Positions 8,384 through 17,563 of a stretch of DNA of 64,000 nt are shown here, piece after piece (position 1 is the stretch's first letter; each line of letters opens with the position of its first letter). The notes under the pieces are model-generated. The model made no database searches. It was not told the DNA's origin and saw only the letters and a program-made list of their open reading frames with translations. The position numbers and the translations under genes are program-made. Source of the stretch: Gammaproteobacteria bacterium UBA5078 (GTDB taxonomy: Bacteria > Pseudomonadota > Gammaproteobacteria > Pseudomonadales > Pseudohongiellaceae); assembly GCA_002416505.1 (NCBI GenBank), contig DIAM01000014.1, forward strand, positions 46,638-110,637, read 5' to 3'.

Positions 8384-10462
8384 CTAAGCTCTAAGCGCCG
8401 GAAAACTGCGCAGGACTAGGCGCCGCCAAGGCGAACTCAAGCGCAGACGCAGCGCGAGAATGTGCTCACTGAGTTGCCCGAATAATTCCTCCCGCCCATC
8501 TTGCGCATAGCTCATGCGCACATAAAGCGCCGTGATCCGCAGCATATCCGCCGCGATATCGGGACGGCTTAGTGCAACGCGATTCGCGAAATCCGATGGC
8601 CCCTCCCCGCGCTGCCTCGTAATGCCACCGCCGGCAAGATCTGCAAGCAAACTAAGATAGAGTCGGGTTGCCTTGTCGCGCATATCGCGTTTCCTACCGC
8701 CCAACAGGAAATAGGCCGCAATTATAAAGAACAGTAAAATAGAAACCCCTAGCGCATAGAGCAACGCCTGTTTCGCCCTGTCTCCGAAAATCGCCTCCAA
8801 GAATTGCAATTGCAGGTCTTCGTCATAGCTCACTACCCAACGGTTCCACGCATAGTCCATCGCATCCAGACGCAGGCGCAAGCTGTTGAGCCATTCGGTG
8901 TTGCGGAAGCGCAGCATCGAGAAGCGTGAGTTCTCTAAGAAACCAGGCTGATCGCCCAATACCGCTTGTGCGCCAAGGCTAATGCGTTCGGGAGCGACTG
9001 CGGCCGTCGGGTCCATGCGCACCCAGCCCTGCCCCTCTAGCCAAATCTCGGACCACGCGTGGGCATTGTATTGATAGACCATGGTGTAGCCTTCGAAGGG
9101 ATTGATCTCGCCCCCTTGATAGCCCACCACCACGCGCGCCGGCACCCCTGCAGCGCGCATCAAATACACGAAGGTACTCGCGTAGTGTTCACAAAAACCC
9201 TCCAACGAGTTAAAGAGGAAGTCGTCGATCGAGGCCTCGCCTAGTTGCGGCGGCGTGAGCGTGTAATGGAATGGCTCCTCGCGAAAATAACGCATCACGC
9301 GATTCGCGTAATCCAGATCATCCGATGACTGCGCGCGCAGGCGTTCGGCGAGTTGCCGGCTCCTAGGATTGCCTTCGGGTTCCGGCAACTGCAATGCCCG
9401 GGCACGCAACACCCCCGCCAGTTGCATATCGGTCTCATTGTTCAAATAGGAGCGCATCTTATAGCGAAAGCGTTGCGTCACCGGCTTATCGGTATGCAGG
9501 GTGTAGTAGCGGTCCTGCAGAATATCGGGGGCATCGAATTCGGCCAGTTGCAGTGCGTATATCCACGACTGCTGCGTAGGCTCGAGGATAATATCGTAGC
9601 CGACCGCGCCGCCCAGCTTCTCTGCCCCCAAGCGACTCTGGAATCGTTCGATCATCTCATAGGATTGCATCGAAGAACCCGCGCGTCGCCAGCTGCGCCC
9701 ATCGAAGAAGTCCAGCACCAAACCGCGCCAGTACAGTTGGTCTTGTAGTGGCGCGTTGTTGTCAAAACTCACCCTGAATGCGAGTTCGGCGGAACGGCTG
9801 AGGTTGCTAATATTGCCGGGGCTCATCTCATCGGTCACGCCGGTCTTATTGGAGGAGACGGGAACCGGCATGGTCCATAGCGGCGCAACACGGGGCACCA
9901 ACACGAACAGGACTATGGCCAGTGGAATGGCTTGCGCCACGAGTCGTAGGGCTAAGCTGCCATTGCTGCCTAAGGAGCTGCGCCGATTGTCGCGCTGCAG
10001 AGTTAGCAAGGCGCCAGTAATCACTATAAACGTCAGCAAGGCATGCAGGGCGGCAAGGATGGTCTGCGAATAGATAAAGCCGACCATGGTCAGGACATAG
10101 CACAGCGACACGACGATGAGCATATCGCGCCGCTGGCGCATCTCTAATAACTTAAAAACCGTTCCGAGAATCAACAAGCAAACCGCGGCATCCAAACCTG
10201 CGCCGGTGCCGCGATACTCGACTACGGTCAGGGGTAGCGCTAAGAACACTATCAGCATCTTGATAATCTTATTGGGAAAGCCAACCCGCCCGACGAAGAT
10301 CAAGATACGCCACACGACGCAGGCAACGATGAGCGCACTGATCCACACAGGTAGGCGCAGCAGATGTGGCACCACGACCAGAGCTAGTGCACCTAACATC
10401 CACCAAATGGTCAAGCGCGGAATCTGAGCCTGTTTATACGTCACAGGGCGCCTCCCTGCCAC
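8384..10462 (-). CDS. tgpA: TgpA-like membrane transglutaminase (DUF3488/transglutaminase)
   Basis: A 692-residue inner-membrane protein with a periplasmic transglutaminase-like domain. The N-terminal third is about six hydrophobic helices (DUF3488). The transglutaminase core has the expected triad: Cys near 424 in LEGFCEHYAST, His near 469 in NAHAWSEIW and Asp near 482 in WVRMDPT. A further helix lies near residue 575 (ALGVSILLFFIIAAYFLLGG), followed by a C-terminal cytoplasmic DUF4129-like helical part. TgpA is essential in Pseudomonas aeruginosa, with an unresolved substrate, perhaps a peptidoglycan-related peptide. It overlaps the DUF58 gene by 22 bases and belongs to the minus-strand MoxR-DUF58-TgpA module. 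Confidence 0.93.
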   Translation of the reverse strand: MAGRRPVTYKQAQIPRLTIWWMLGALALVVVPHLLRLPVWISALIVACVVWRILIFVGRVGFPNKIIKMLIVFLALPLTVVEYRGTGAGLDAAVCLLILGTVFKLLEMRQRRDMLIVVSLCYVLTMVGFIYSQTILAALHALLTFIVITGALLTLQRDNRRSSLGSNGSLALRLVAQAIPLAIVLFVLVPRVAPLWTMPVPVSSNKTGVTDEMSPGNISNLSRSAELAFRVSFDNNAPLQDQLYWRGLVLDFFDGRSWRRAGSSMQSYEMIERFQSRLGAEKLGGAVGYDIILEPTQQSWIYALQLAEFDAPDILQDRYYTLHTDKPVTQRFRYKMRSYLNNETDMQLAGVLRARALQLPEPEGNPRSRQLAERLRAQSSDDLDYANRVMRYFREEPFHYTLTPPQLGEASIDDFLFNSLEGFCEHYASTFVYLMRAAGVPARVVVGYQGGEINPFEGYTMVYQYNAHAWSEIWLEGQGWVRMDPTAAVAPERISLGAQAVLGDQPGFLENSRFSMLRFRNTEWLNSLRLRLDAMDYAWNRWVVSYDEDLQLQFLEAIFGDRAKQALLYALGVSILLFFIIAAYFLLGGRKRDMRDKATRLYLSLLADLAGGGITRQRGEGPSDFANRVALSRPDIAADMLRITALYVRMSYAQDGREELFGQLSEHILALRLRLSSPWRRLVLRSFPALRA

Positions 10463-11415
10463 AGGGCCAATGCACTCAACAATCTATTGCGATGCGCGTC
10501 GCCACGGCCAAGGCATAACTCGGCCCCTGGTATGCGCAGACCATAGTCAATATCCTGGGCTGCCAGTATCAACACCCAGTAACACAGGCGCGACAAACGC
10601 TCCTCATAGTCGAGGCCAGGAAACATTTCCCAATCCAGCATCAACTGATCGTCCACGGCATCCACAAACTGTTTCACTTTCAGGCCCTGGCCACGGGCCA
10701 GGCTCTTCCACGCGATCTGCTTGAGGGAGTCACCGGTCTGATAGGCACGCAGGCCGTGAAAGTCATCGACGCCTGTCTTCACACTCTCGGTCTTACCCGA
10801 GGTCGTGCCACCCACCAGCCCAGGCAACGGCCCTTGCAGTGGGCATGGATAGACGAGGCAACTCATCGCTAGGTCGACATGGGACCAGGCGCGCCACAGA
10901 CCGAGTGGAAAGCGCGTCTGCACTGTCAGCCTAGGGGCCTTAAGCACGCCGCGCTGCGTGCTGGGCAGAAATACCTTTACCCGCTCTTGCTCATTGTCCA
11001 AGACATTGGCCTGACTCCAGAGGCAGCCGGGAAAGCGTAGCTCGAGCATCTCATGCTCATGACTCGGTTGCCGGCCCAACAGCACGACGAATTCCGCATC
11101 CTCGCCGGCGAACACAGGTTCCGCCCCCGCGCCGCGTAGACTCAGATGTTGGAGATTTCGAAAGGTATGCAGGATACTCAGGATAAACAGGCTCACCATC
11201 AAGAACGCCAGGCCGAAGGCGAGGCTCAACACATAGTTGATGGCGGTAACGAAAATCAAGGCGGTCGCGGTGAGGAAGAGCAGACCCGGCCCCGTGGGCA
11301 GGATGAAGATGTTCTTGCGATGCAGGGTTATCTCTTGAACGGCGGGCATTCTGCGTTCGAGCCAGCGCGTGACTCTAGAGGAAAACCATGGCTTCACCGC
11401 GTCGATGGGATTCAT
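10441..11415 (-). CDS. DUF58 membrane protein (TgpA module)
   Basis: This 324-residue DUF58 protein has two N-terminal transmembrane helices (LLFLTATALIFVTAINYVLS and LAFGLAFLMVSLFILSIL) and the DUF58 motif YQTGDSLKQIAWKSLAR in its C-terminal half. The start ATG at 11415-11413 (MNPIDAVKPW) was chosen because it falls 8 bases after the MoxR stop. A longer open frame reaching 11583 would run through the MoxR gene and adds only an arginine-rich non-family sequence. It ends inside tgpA with a 22-base overlap. Its order, MoxR-DUF58-transglutaminase, is the standard three-gene set in gammaproteobacteria. Confidence 0.9.
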   Translation of the reverse strand: MNPIDAVKPWFSSRVTRWLERRMPAVQEITLHRKNIFILPTGPGLLFLTATALIFVTAINYVLSLAFGLAFLMVSLFILSILHTFRNLQHLSLRGAGAEPVFAGEDAEFVVLLGRQPSHEHEMLELRFPGCLWSQANVLDNEQERVKVFLPSTQRGVLKAPRLTVQTRFPLGLWRAWSHVDLAMSCLVYPCPLQGPLPGLVGGTTSGKTESVKTGVDDFHGLRAYQTGDSLKQIAWKSLARGQGLKVKQFVDAVDDQLMLDWEMFPGLDYEERLSRLCYWVLILAAQDIDYGLRIPGAELCLGRGDAHRNRLLSALALWQGGAL

Positions 11416-11423
11416 GAGGATGC

Positions 11424-12338
11424 TTAGAAGACGTCGACCTCGCTTATGAGGCGATGTGCCAGTGCGGAGCCGGTGCGGCCGTCGCCGTCGGTGCCCGCAC
11501 GCAGTCGATGTTCGACCACCGCGGGGAGGATCGCTTGCACGTCCTCCGGCACGGCGTGTTGACGCCCCTCCAAGAATGCCCAAGCCTTAGCGGCGCGGAC
11601 CACCGCAATACTGCCACGTGGCGAGAGGCCGAAATGAAACGCCTCGTTGTCTCGAGTATGCGCGACGATGCGCTGCACATAGTCTAGTAATAGTGGGCTG
11701 AGGATGACTCGATTCGCGGCGCTGCGCATCTCGTTGAGATCATCCACATTCATCATCTGCTTGATCATATCGCCGCGATCCAACTCCGCACTGCGCTCCA
11801 GCAGGGCTCGTTCTGCCTTAGGGTCAGGATAGCCAATGCCGATGCGCATCAGGAAGCGATCGAGCTGTGACTCGGGCAGTGGGAAGGTGCCGGCGAGGCT
11901 GACAGGGTTCTGGGTGGCGATAACGAAGAACGGCGATGGCAATGGCCGAGTCTCCCCCTCCACCGTCACCTGCCCCTCCTCCATGGCCTCCAGGAGTGCA
12001 CTCTGAGTCTTCGGCGTGGTGCGATTAATTTCGTCGGCGAGGATCATCTGACGGAAGATGGGGCCTGGATGGAAGGTGAAGCCTTTTTGTTGATCGAAGA
12101 TCGAAACGCCCAAGATGTCGGCTGGGAGCAGGTCGCTCGTAAATTGAATCCGATTGAAGTCCAATCCGAAAACTCTCGCCAGCGCATGGGCCAGAGTCGT
12201 CTTGCCCATGCCCGGCAGGTCTTCTATGAGGAGATGCCCCCCGGCAATCAAACAACATAGCGCCAAGCGTATTTGCTGCTCCTTCCCCAACAACACCGTT
12301 CCAATCTCATCGACTGCCGCTTGAATCCGCTGCTGCAT
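11424..12338 (-). CDS. MoxR-family AAA+ ATPase (TgpA module copy)
   Basis: A second MoxR ATPase, 304 residues, with Walker A DLPGMGKTT (about residues 39-47), Walker B ILADEINRTTPKTQSALLEAM and sensor FVIATQNP. The glycine-methionine in the Walker A loop and the overall sequence mark it as a different MoxR subfamily from the copy at 829-1788, as expected for TgpA-linked ATPases. The start ATG at 12338 is preceded by AAAGGGG four to five bases away. The gene begins 49 bases after purF and may be read from a promoter in that gap or by read-through. It is cytoplasmic; its clients are presumably the two proteins encoded downstream. Confidence 0.94.
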   Translation of the reverse strand: MQQRIQAAVDEIGTVLLGKEQQIRLALCCLIAGGHLLIEDLPGMGKTTLAHALARVFGLDFNRIQFTSDLLPADILGVSIFDQQKGFTFHPGPIFRQMILADEINRTTPKTQSALLEAMEEGQVTVEGETRPLPSPFFVIATQNPVSLAGTFPLPESQLDRFLMRIGIGYPDPKAERALLERSAELDRGDMIKQMMNVDDLNEMRSAANRVILSPLLLDYVQRIVAHTRDNEAFHFGLSPRGSIAVVRAAKAWAFLEGRQHAVPEDVQAILPAVVEHRLRAGTDGDGRTGSALAHRLISEVDVF

Positions 12339-12387
12339 AAAACCCCTTTATTTTCTTATTTCCTAGGCGTTGCTTGTATAAGGAAGC

Positions 12388-13920
12388 TTAGCCCTTGCCA
12401 CCCACGGCTTTGAGGACCTTGTCACTATTCTTCTTGCTTGCCTTACTGACCTTACTCACCTTTTTAGCGGCATCATTGCGACTATCTTCAAGTTTTTTCA
12501 AATATTTAGCATCGACATCGCCAGTGATGTATTTGCCATCGAAGACCGAGCATTCGAACTTAGTGATCTCCGGGTTCCCCTCTGAGGAGGCCGCTATAAG
12601 ATCGCTAAGATCTTGGAAAATCAGCCAATCGGCGCCAATCAGGGTTTCAACCTCCTGATCCGTGCGCCCATGGGCAATCAGTTCACTGGCCGACGGCATA
12701 TCGATACCATAGACATTAGGATACCTTACCGCGGGTGCCGCCGAGGCGAAATAGACTTTCTTAGCGCCCGCATCACGTGCCATCTGGATAATCTGCTTAC
12801 AGGTCGTGCCACGCACGATCGAGTCGTCTACAAGCAGCACATTCTTGCCACGGAATTCGAGTTCGATGGCGTTGAGCTTCTGGCGTACCGATTTCTTGCG
12901 CTGGCTCTGGCCCGGCATGATAAAAGTACGGCCGATGTAGCGATTCTTAACGAAGCCCTCGCGATATTTCACCCCAAGACGGTTAGCCAACTCGAGCGCC
13001 GAGGTGCGGGAGGTATCGGGAATCGGGATGACCACATCGATATCGTGCTCGGGGCGCAGGCGCTTGACCTTGTCCGCTAGCTTCTCGCCCATGCGCAGGC
13101 GCGCCTTGTAGACGGAGATCCCGTCCATCAGGGAGTCTGGGCGGGCGAAGTACACATGTTCGAAGATACAGGGCGTGTATTCCGCGGGGCCGGCGCAGAC
13201 ACGGGTGTGAATCTGACCCTTGACGTCGATGTAGACCGCCTCTCCCGGGGCCACATCGCGCACGATCTGGAAGCCCTGTGAGTCTAGCGCTACGCTTTCC
13301 GAGGCCAGCATATACTCGGTGAAACCGCTGCGCTCGCGCTTGCCGAAGACGAGAGGACGAATGCCGTTGCGATCGCGGAAGCCGACGATGCCATAGCCAC
13401 CCAACATGACCAGCGCTGCATAACCGCCCCTGCAGCGTCGGTGTACGCCGCGCACCGCGGTGAACACGTCCTCGGCGCTGGGCTGCATCTTCGCCAGCAT
13501 CTGTAGTTCATGCGCGAATACGTTGAGAAGCACTTCGGAGTCCGAGTCGGTGTTAATGTGGCGCAGGTCTTCTTTGAATAGATCACGGCTAAGCTCTGCC
13601 GAATTGGTCAGATTGCCGTTGTGAGCCAGGCTCAGCCCGTAGGGAGAATTCACGTAGAACGGTTGCGCCAGCGCGGGGCTGGAGCTGCCCGCAGTGGGAT
13701 AGCGTACGTGGCCTATGCCCATCTTGCCTGCCAGCCTTTCCATGTGCCGTGTGCGGAATACGTCCTTCACTAAACCGTTATCCTTCCTGAGATTCAGCTT
13801 TCCGCCATCGCTAGTTGCGATTCCCGCAGCATCCTGTCCGCGGTGTTGCAACACCGTCAATGTGTCATACAAACAAACAGCAACATCTGATTTGCCAACG
13901 ACACCCACTAAACCGCACAT
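12388..13920 (-). CDS. purF: amidophosphoribosyltransferase
   Basis: PurF makes 5-phosphoribosylamine from PRPP and glutamine, the first committed step of purine synthesis. The 510-residue protein keeps the catalytic N-terminal Cys2 (MCGLVGV), the glutamine site GHVRYPTAGSSS and the PRPP-binding loop VLLVDDSIVRGTT in the C-terminal transferase domain. The end is unusual: about 25 residues rich in Lys, Ser and Ala (AKKVSKVSKASKKNSDKVLK) follow the normal C-terminus. It follows cvpA by 51 bases in the typical cvpA-purF order. The usual next gene in Pseudomonas, metZ, is absent here; a MoxR module follows instead. Confidence 0.97.
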   Translation of the reverse strand: MCGLVGVVGKSDVAVCLYDTLTVLQHRGQDAAGIATSDGGKLNLRKDNGLVKDVFRTRHMERLAGKMGIGHVRYPTAGSSSPALAQPFYVNSPYGLSLAHNGNLTNSAELSRDLFKEDLRHINTDSDSEVLLNVFAHELQMLAKMQPSAEDVFTAVRGVHRRCRGGYAALVMLGGYGIVGFRDRNGIRPLVFGKRERSGFTEYMLASESVALDSQGFQIVRDVAPGEAVYIDVKGQIHTRVCAGPAEYTPCIFEHVYFARPDSLMDGISVYKARLRMGEKLADKVKRLRPEHDIDVVIPIPDTSRTSALELANRLGVKYREGFVKNRYIGRTFIMPGQSQRKKSVRQKLNAIELEFRGKNVLLVDDSIVRGTTCKQIIQMARDAGAKKVYFASAAPAVRYPNVYGIDMPSASELIAHGRTDQEVETLIGADWLIFQDLSDLIAASSEGNPEITKFECSVFDGKYITGDVDAKYLKKLEDSRNDAAKKVSKVSKASKKNSDKVLKAVGGKG

Positions 13921-13971
13921 TCAGCACACTCCGTAATTTAAGAACAAGGAACCACACAACACTCGCGATTG

Positions 13972-14475
13972 TCACAAAGGCGATGACGTAACATCCGTCA
14001 AATCGCTTACATCAGCGACGTACATTCGCGTTAACTCAAGTAAATCAATGCCATAAGGGATGAATCTAGATTCAATCCACCATGGCTCGGTCGCGAAGAA
14101 ACTCGCGCCGAAATACACAAAGACCATCAGGATGACGACGCCGCGGGCGATGCCAAACACTCCGCCCAGGAGGCGATCGGTCAGCTTCAGTCCTGAAACA
14201 CTAATGAGCTTGGCGACCAGATGGTTGATCACCGCGCCGACGATCAAGGTCACGATGAATAGCACTGCGAACGCGAACACCTTCTGCATGGGCTCGCTGG
14301 CGATCCACGAACCCAGCAAAGGCGCGAGATCGGGGCTATAGACGCGGGCGATTAGCAGCGCTGCAACCCAAGCCAAGAGCGACAAGACCTCGCGCACAAA
14401 GCCTCGCCATAGGCCAAACATGCAGGAAATACCGGTAATCATCAAAATGCAGACATCTACCCAATCCAATTGCAT
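13972..14475 (-). CDS. cvpA: CvpA family inner-membrane protein
   Basis: A 167-residue CvpA protein, named for its need in colicin V production and generally linked to envelope integrity and stress tolerance. It shows about four hydrophobic helices (VCILMITGISCMFGLW, VLSLLAWVAALLIARV, VFAFAVLFIVTLIVGAVI, GVVILMVFVYFGASFF) and the family motif GLWRGFVREVLSLLAW near residue 21. It lies between the SPOR protein and purF, the conserved gammaproteobacterial arrangement. The start ATG at 14475 gives a normal length. Confidence 0.94.
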   Translation of the reverse strand: MQLDWVDVCILMITGISCMFGLWRGFVREVLSLLAWVAALLIARVYSPDLAPLLGSWIASEPMQKVFAFAVLFIVTLIVGAVINHLVAKLISVSGLKLTDRLLGGVFGIARGVVILMVFVYFGASFFATEPWWIESRFIPYGIDLLELTRMYVADVSDLTDVTSSPL

Positions 14476-14526
14476 TATTGCCCTCTGACTTGTGTGTGGT
14501 GCTTAGGCCGCCCAGCGAGCGAGGCG

Positions 14527-15243
14527 CTATAGCTCTTCAATTTCGTAGCGTACAACGATGCCTGCTAACTGGAACTGTTCCTGCAATTGCTGCTGCAACT
14601 GTTGCACTGCCGCGCGGTCTACGCCGGGCCCAACGAAGACGGCCACGAGCGGTCCCTGCGAGGACTCGAGCACTCTGGTATAGGCGCGATGGCCAGCGCC
14701 CTGCAGGCGCTCTACGAGATTGCGCGCATTCGTCTCACTGGAGAAGGATGCTAGGCGCACGCTCCAGCCCTCGGGCAGGCCGTCGGCGTCGAGTCTCGGG
14801 GCGCTATCGTCGTTTGCAGTTTCGCGCTGCGCCGAGTCAAGATCGAGCGAGGCGATGATATCGTCGATACTCAAAGGGGCACTGTTCTCTTCTATGGCTG
14901 CAGGCGGCTGTGCTGGCTCTGTGGTCGTGCTGCCGACCGCCGTATCGGTTAGCGGCTCTTGCTCGACCGGGTCCTGCGTTACTGGCTCGTCGATAACATC
15001 GGCTGCAACTGCGGCAGGATCGCTATCGGCTACTATCACGGGGCGCTCGGGAATGATGCGCGGAGGTGTTGTGAATGGGGTGGGCTCTGGGATACGGCTC
15101 TCGATAGGCAGCTCATAGCTCCCCTGCCCGTCAAACAACACCGGTAATAAGACCACTGCAGCGATTACGATAACCGCTATACCGACGACTCGTTGTTTTG
15201 TGTTCTGGTCCAAACCAGTCCCACCCTCTTTGACGACAGCCAT
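14527..15243 (-). CDS. SPOR domain inner-membrane protein (DedD-like)
   Basis: A bitopic protein with a SPOR domain, which binds denuded peptidoglycan at the division septum; E. coli DedD is the counterpart in the same folC-dedD-cvpA-purF order. From the ATG at 15243 it has 238 residues: a short cytoplasmic part, one transmembrane helix at about residues 19-38 (VVGIAVIVIAAVVLLPVLFD), a Pro/Glu/Thr-rich periplasmic linker, and the C-terminal SPOR domain beginning GWSVRLASFSSETNARNL. An upstream start at 15291 would overlap folC by 26 bases; 15243 leaves a 22-base gap and puts the helix nearer the N-terminus, so I prefer it. Confidence 0.9.
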   Translation of the reverse strand: MAVVKEGGTGLDQNTKQRVVGIAVIVIAAVVLLPVLFDGQGSYELPIESRIPEPTPFTTPPRIIPERPVIVADSDPAAVAADVIDEPVTQDPVEQEPLTDTAVGSTTTEPAQPPAAIEENSAPLSIDDIIASLDLDSAQRETANDDSAPRLDADGLPEGWSVRLASFSSETNARNLVERLQGAGHRAYTRVLESSQGPLVAVFVGPGVDRAAVQQLQQQLQEQFQLAGIVVRYEIEEL

Positions 15244-15265
15244 TGCCTGTTTAGCGATGGCTTGT

Positions 15266-16549
15266 CTAACGTGTGCGCTCTTGTGCGACAAGACTCATGG
15301 TGTCTGCCACCGTTACAAACGAGCCTGTTGCCAAGATCAAATCGTCTGCGCCTGCTTCGACACAGACCCTTGCATAGGCAGCCGCGATACTGCTGAACGG
15401 GCCACTTGTGGTGGCGCCATTATGACGCAGAATCTCGTGTAATTGTTCTGCGTTCAGGCAACGCGGCTCAGAGAATGCGGCAATATACCAAATGTCGACC
15501 TCAGATTCTAAGGCTGTGTAGAATCCAGCGTGATCTTTATCACTCATCATCGCCAAGATTGCGCGAATTTTACCCTTTATTTCACCTCGCGCCCGCGCTC
15601 TGCGCAGTTTCCCTGCGAGTAAGTCGGCGGCATGGGGATTATGGGCGACGTCTACCCGCAGGCTCAGCCCATTGTTCGCATCTGTTAAGGCCTGGTAACG
15701 CCCCTCTATCTTGGGGTGCTTTAGTCCCCGTTCAAGCGCTGCCGGCGATACCAGCAACGGGAGATACTGCAAGGCCTCGAGCACCGTGGCGGCGTTGAGC
15801 AAGTCCAACCCGGGCAAGGGCAAGCCCTCTTTGCGCATGGCCGGCCCCGTTGTCCCCTTGTGCCACCAACTCCACGCGTCCGCGCTCTCCTCGAAGCCGT
15901 AGTCCTGCCCCTGATAGACCATGGATGCGCCTATGCGCGCGGCCTCGTCACGCAGGCTACGCGGAGGATCTAGGTCACCACAGATCGCCGGCACGCCAGG
16001 GCGCAGGATACCGGCCTTCTCGACGGCGATCAGCTCTCGGGTATCCCCTAACCAGTCCTGATGATCCAAGCCGATACTGGTGATGATGGACAGATCCGGA
16101 TCGACCATATTCACCGCATCGAGACGACCGCCTAGGCCGATCTCTAGGATTGCGACGTCTAGCCCAGCCTCCTCGAGGAGCAACAAGCCCACTAGGGTGC
16201 TGTATTCGAAATAGGTAATGGAGATGTCGCCGCGCGCCGCATCGATCTTCGCGAACCCGCCACAGAGGGCCTCGTCCGAGGCTGGCTCCTGGGCAATGCT
16301 GACGCGCTCGTTGTAACGCAGGATGTGAGGAGAAGTATAAGTACCCACTCGATAGCCAGCGGCACTTAGGATAGAGGCCAGCATCGCGACCGTGGAGCCC
16401 TTACCATTGGTCCCCGCCACGGTAATGACCACAGGCGCGGGACGGCTCAGCCCGAGCCGCTGCGACACCTCGCGAACGCGGTGCAGACCTAGCTCAATCT
16501 CGTGCGGATGGAGGGCTTGTATTCTTTCCAACCAAGCTGACAGATCCAT
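15266..16549 (-). CDS. folC: bifunctional dihydrofolate/folylpolyglutamate synthase
   Basis: FolC adds glutamate to dihydropteroate and to reduced folates using ATP. The 427-residue protein has the Mur-ligase-type P-loop ITVAGTNGKGSTVAML near residues 42-57, the TYTSPHILRYNERV segment, and SIGLDHQDWLGDT, all typical of FolC. Length is normal. It sits between accD and the SPOR gene as in other gammaproteobacteria. The enzyme is cytoplasmic and needs no partner from the neighbouring genes; the linkage is simply conserved. Confidence 0.96.
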   Translation of the reverse strand: MDLSAWLERIQALHPHEIELGLHRVREVSQRLGLSRPAPVVITVAGTNGKGSTVAMLASILSAAGYRVGTYTSPHILRYNERVSIAQEPASDEALCGGFAKIDAARGDISITYFEYSTLVGLLLLEEAGLDVAILEIGLGGRLDAVNMVDPDLSIITSIGLDHQDWLGDTRELIAVEKAGILRPGVPAICGDLDPPRSLRDEAARIGASMVYQGQDYGFEESADAWSWWHKGTTGPAMRKEGLPLPGLDLLNAATVLEALQYLPLLVSPAALERGLKHPKIEGRYQALTDANNGLSLRVDVAHNPHAADLLAGKLRRARARGEIKGKIRAILAMMSDKDHAGFYTALESEVDIWYIAAFSEPRCLNAEQLHEILRHNGATTSGPFSSIAAAYARVCVEAGADDLILATGSFVTVADTMSLVAQERTR

Positions 16550-16636
16550 TTAAATGAGCCTGCCACTACGTTGATTTAAAAGAAGTTTCAATCGATCGCC
16601 TTGCCGCCTTCCGGCGGCCACAAACAGGTCAACAGC

Positions 16637-17521
16637 TTAGAGATGCATCAGCTTAGAGAGCAAAGAGGATACGCGGCCGCGAATGTCCTTGCGATGCACA
16701 ATCATATCGATAGCGCCGTGCTCGAGCAGGAACTCGCTGCGCTGGAACCCCTCGGGTAGCTTCACTCGCACCGTCTGGCGAATGACGTCCGGTCCCGTGA
16801 AACCGACCAGAGCGTTCGGCTCTGCGATGTTGATATCTCCAAGCATCGCCAAACTGGCGGACACACCACCATAGACTGGATCGACCAATACCGAGATATA
16901 GGGCAAGCCATGCTCGCGCAGGCGAGCGATGGCAGCCGAAGTCTTGGCCATCTGCATCAGCGAGATCAGGGCCTCCTGCATCCGCGCGCCGCCACTGGTT
17001 GAGAAACACACCAGCGGTAGACGATTAGCGATACAGGTATTGACCGCCTGGGTGAATTTTTCCCCTACTACGGCGCCCATAGAGCCACCGATGAAGCCGA
17101 ACTCGAAGGCTGCCACTACCAATTCGACGGAATTGACGGTGCCTTGTACGACGATCAACGCGTCCTTCTCGCCCGTGCTCTTCTGCGCGGCGCTGAGACG
17201 GTCTTTATACTTCTTCAGATCTTTAAACTTCAGCAGATCCACCGGCTCCATGTCGGCATTGAGCTCTACCTGCCCCTCCGGGTCGAGGAATAACTCCAGA
17301 CGGCGGCGTGCAGTAATGCGCAGGTGATGGTCACACTTGGGGCATACCTCGAGATTGCGTTCGAGATCGGGCCTGTATAGGACCGCCTCACAACGCGGGC
17401 ATTTCTTCCATAGCCCCTCGGGCACACTCGTGCGTTGCTTGCCGTCGGTACCCGGCGCGCCTGGCTTGCTAGACGTGCTGTTACTGCGAATCGAAGGGAG
17501 GATTTTATTAATCCAGCTCAT
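16637..17521 (-). CDS. accD: acetyl-CoA carboxylase carboxyltransferase subunit beta
   Basis: AccD is the beta subunit of the carboxyltransferase that makes malonyl-CoA for fatty acid synthesis; it works with AccA, encoded elsewhere. The 294-residue sequence has the four-cysteine zinc ribbon KCPRCEAVLYRPDLE ... VCPKCDHH at about residues 38-61 and the crotonase-like core with FEFGFIGGSMGAVVGEK and STSGGARMQEALISLMQMAK. It lies 42 bases after trpA and 87 bases before folC, in the order trpF-trpB-trpA-accD-folC. Confidence 0.97.
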   Translation of the reverse strand: MSWINKILPSIRSNSTSSKPGAPGTDGKQRTSVPEGLWKKCPRCEAVLYRPDLERNLEVCPKCDHHLRITARRRLELFLDPEGQVELNADMEPVDLLKFKDLKKYKDRLSAAQKSTGEKDALIVVQGTVNSVELVVAAFEFGFIGGSMGAVVGEKFTQAVNTCIANRLPLVCFSTSGGARMQEALISLMQMAKTSAAIARLREHGLPYISVLVDPVYGGVSASLAMLGDINIAEPNALVGFTGPDVIRQTVRVKLPEGFQRSEFLLEHGAIDMIVHRKDIRGRVSSLLSKLMHL

Positions 17522-17563
17522 AAAAGGTTCCCGTAAATACTGTTGTTTTGATGGAGGCGCTAA

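Noticed and set aside
11416..11583. N-terminal extension of the second DUF58 gene
   Set aside because: Would overlap the MoxR gene by 160 bases and adds only an arginine-rich sequence.
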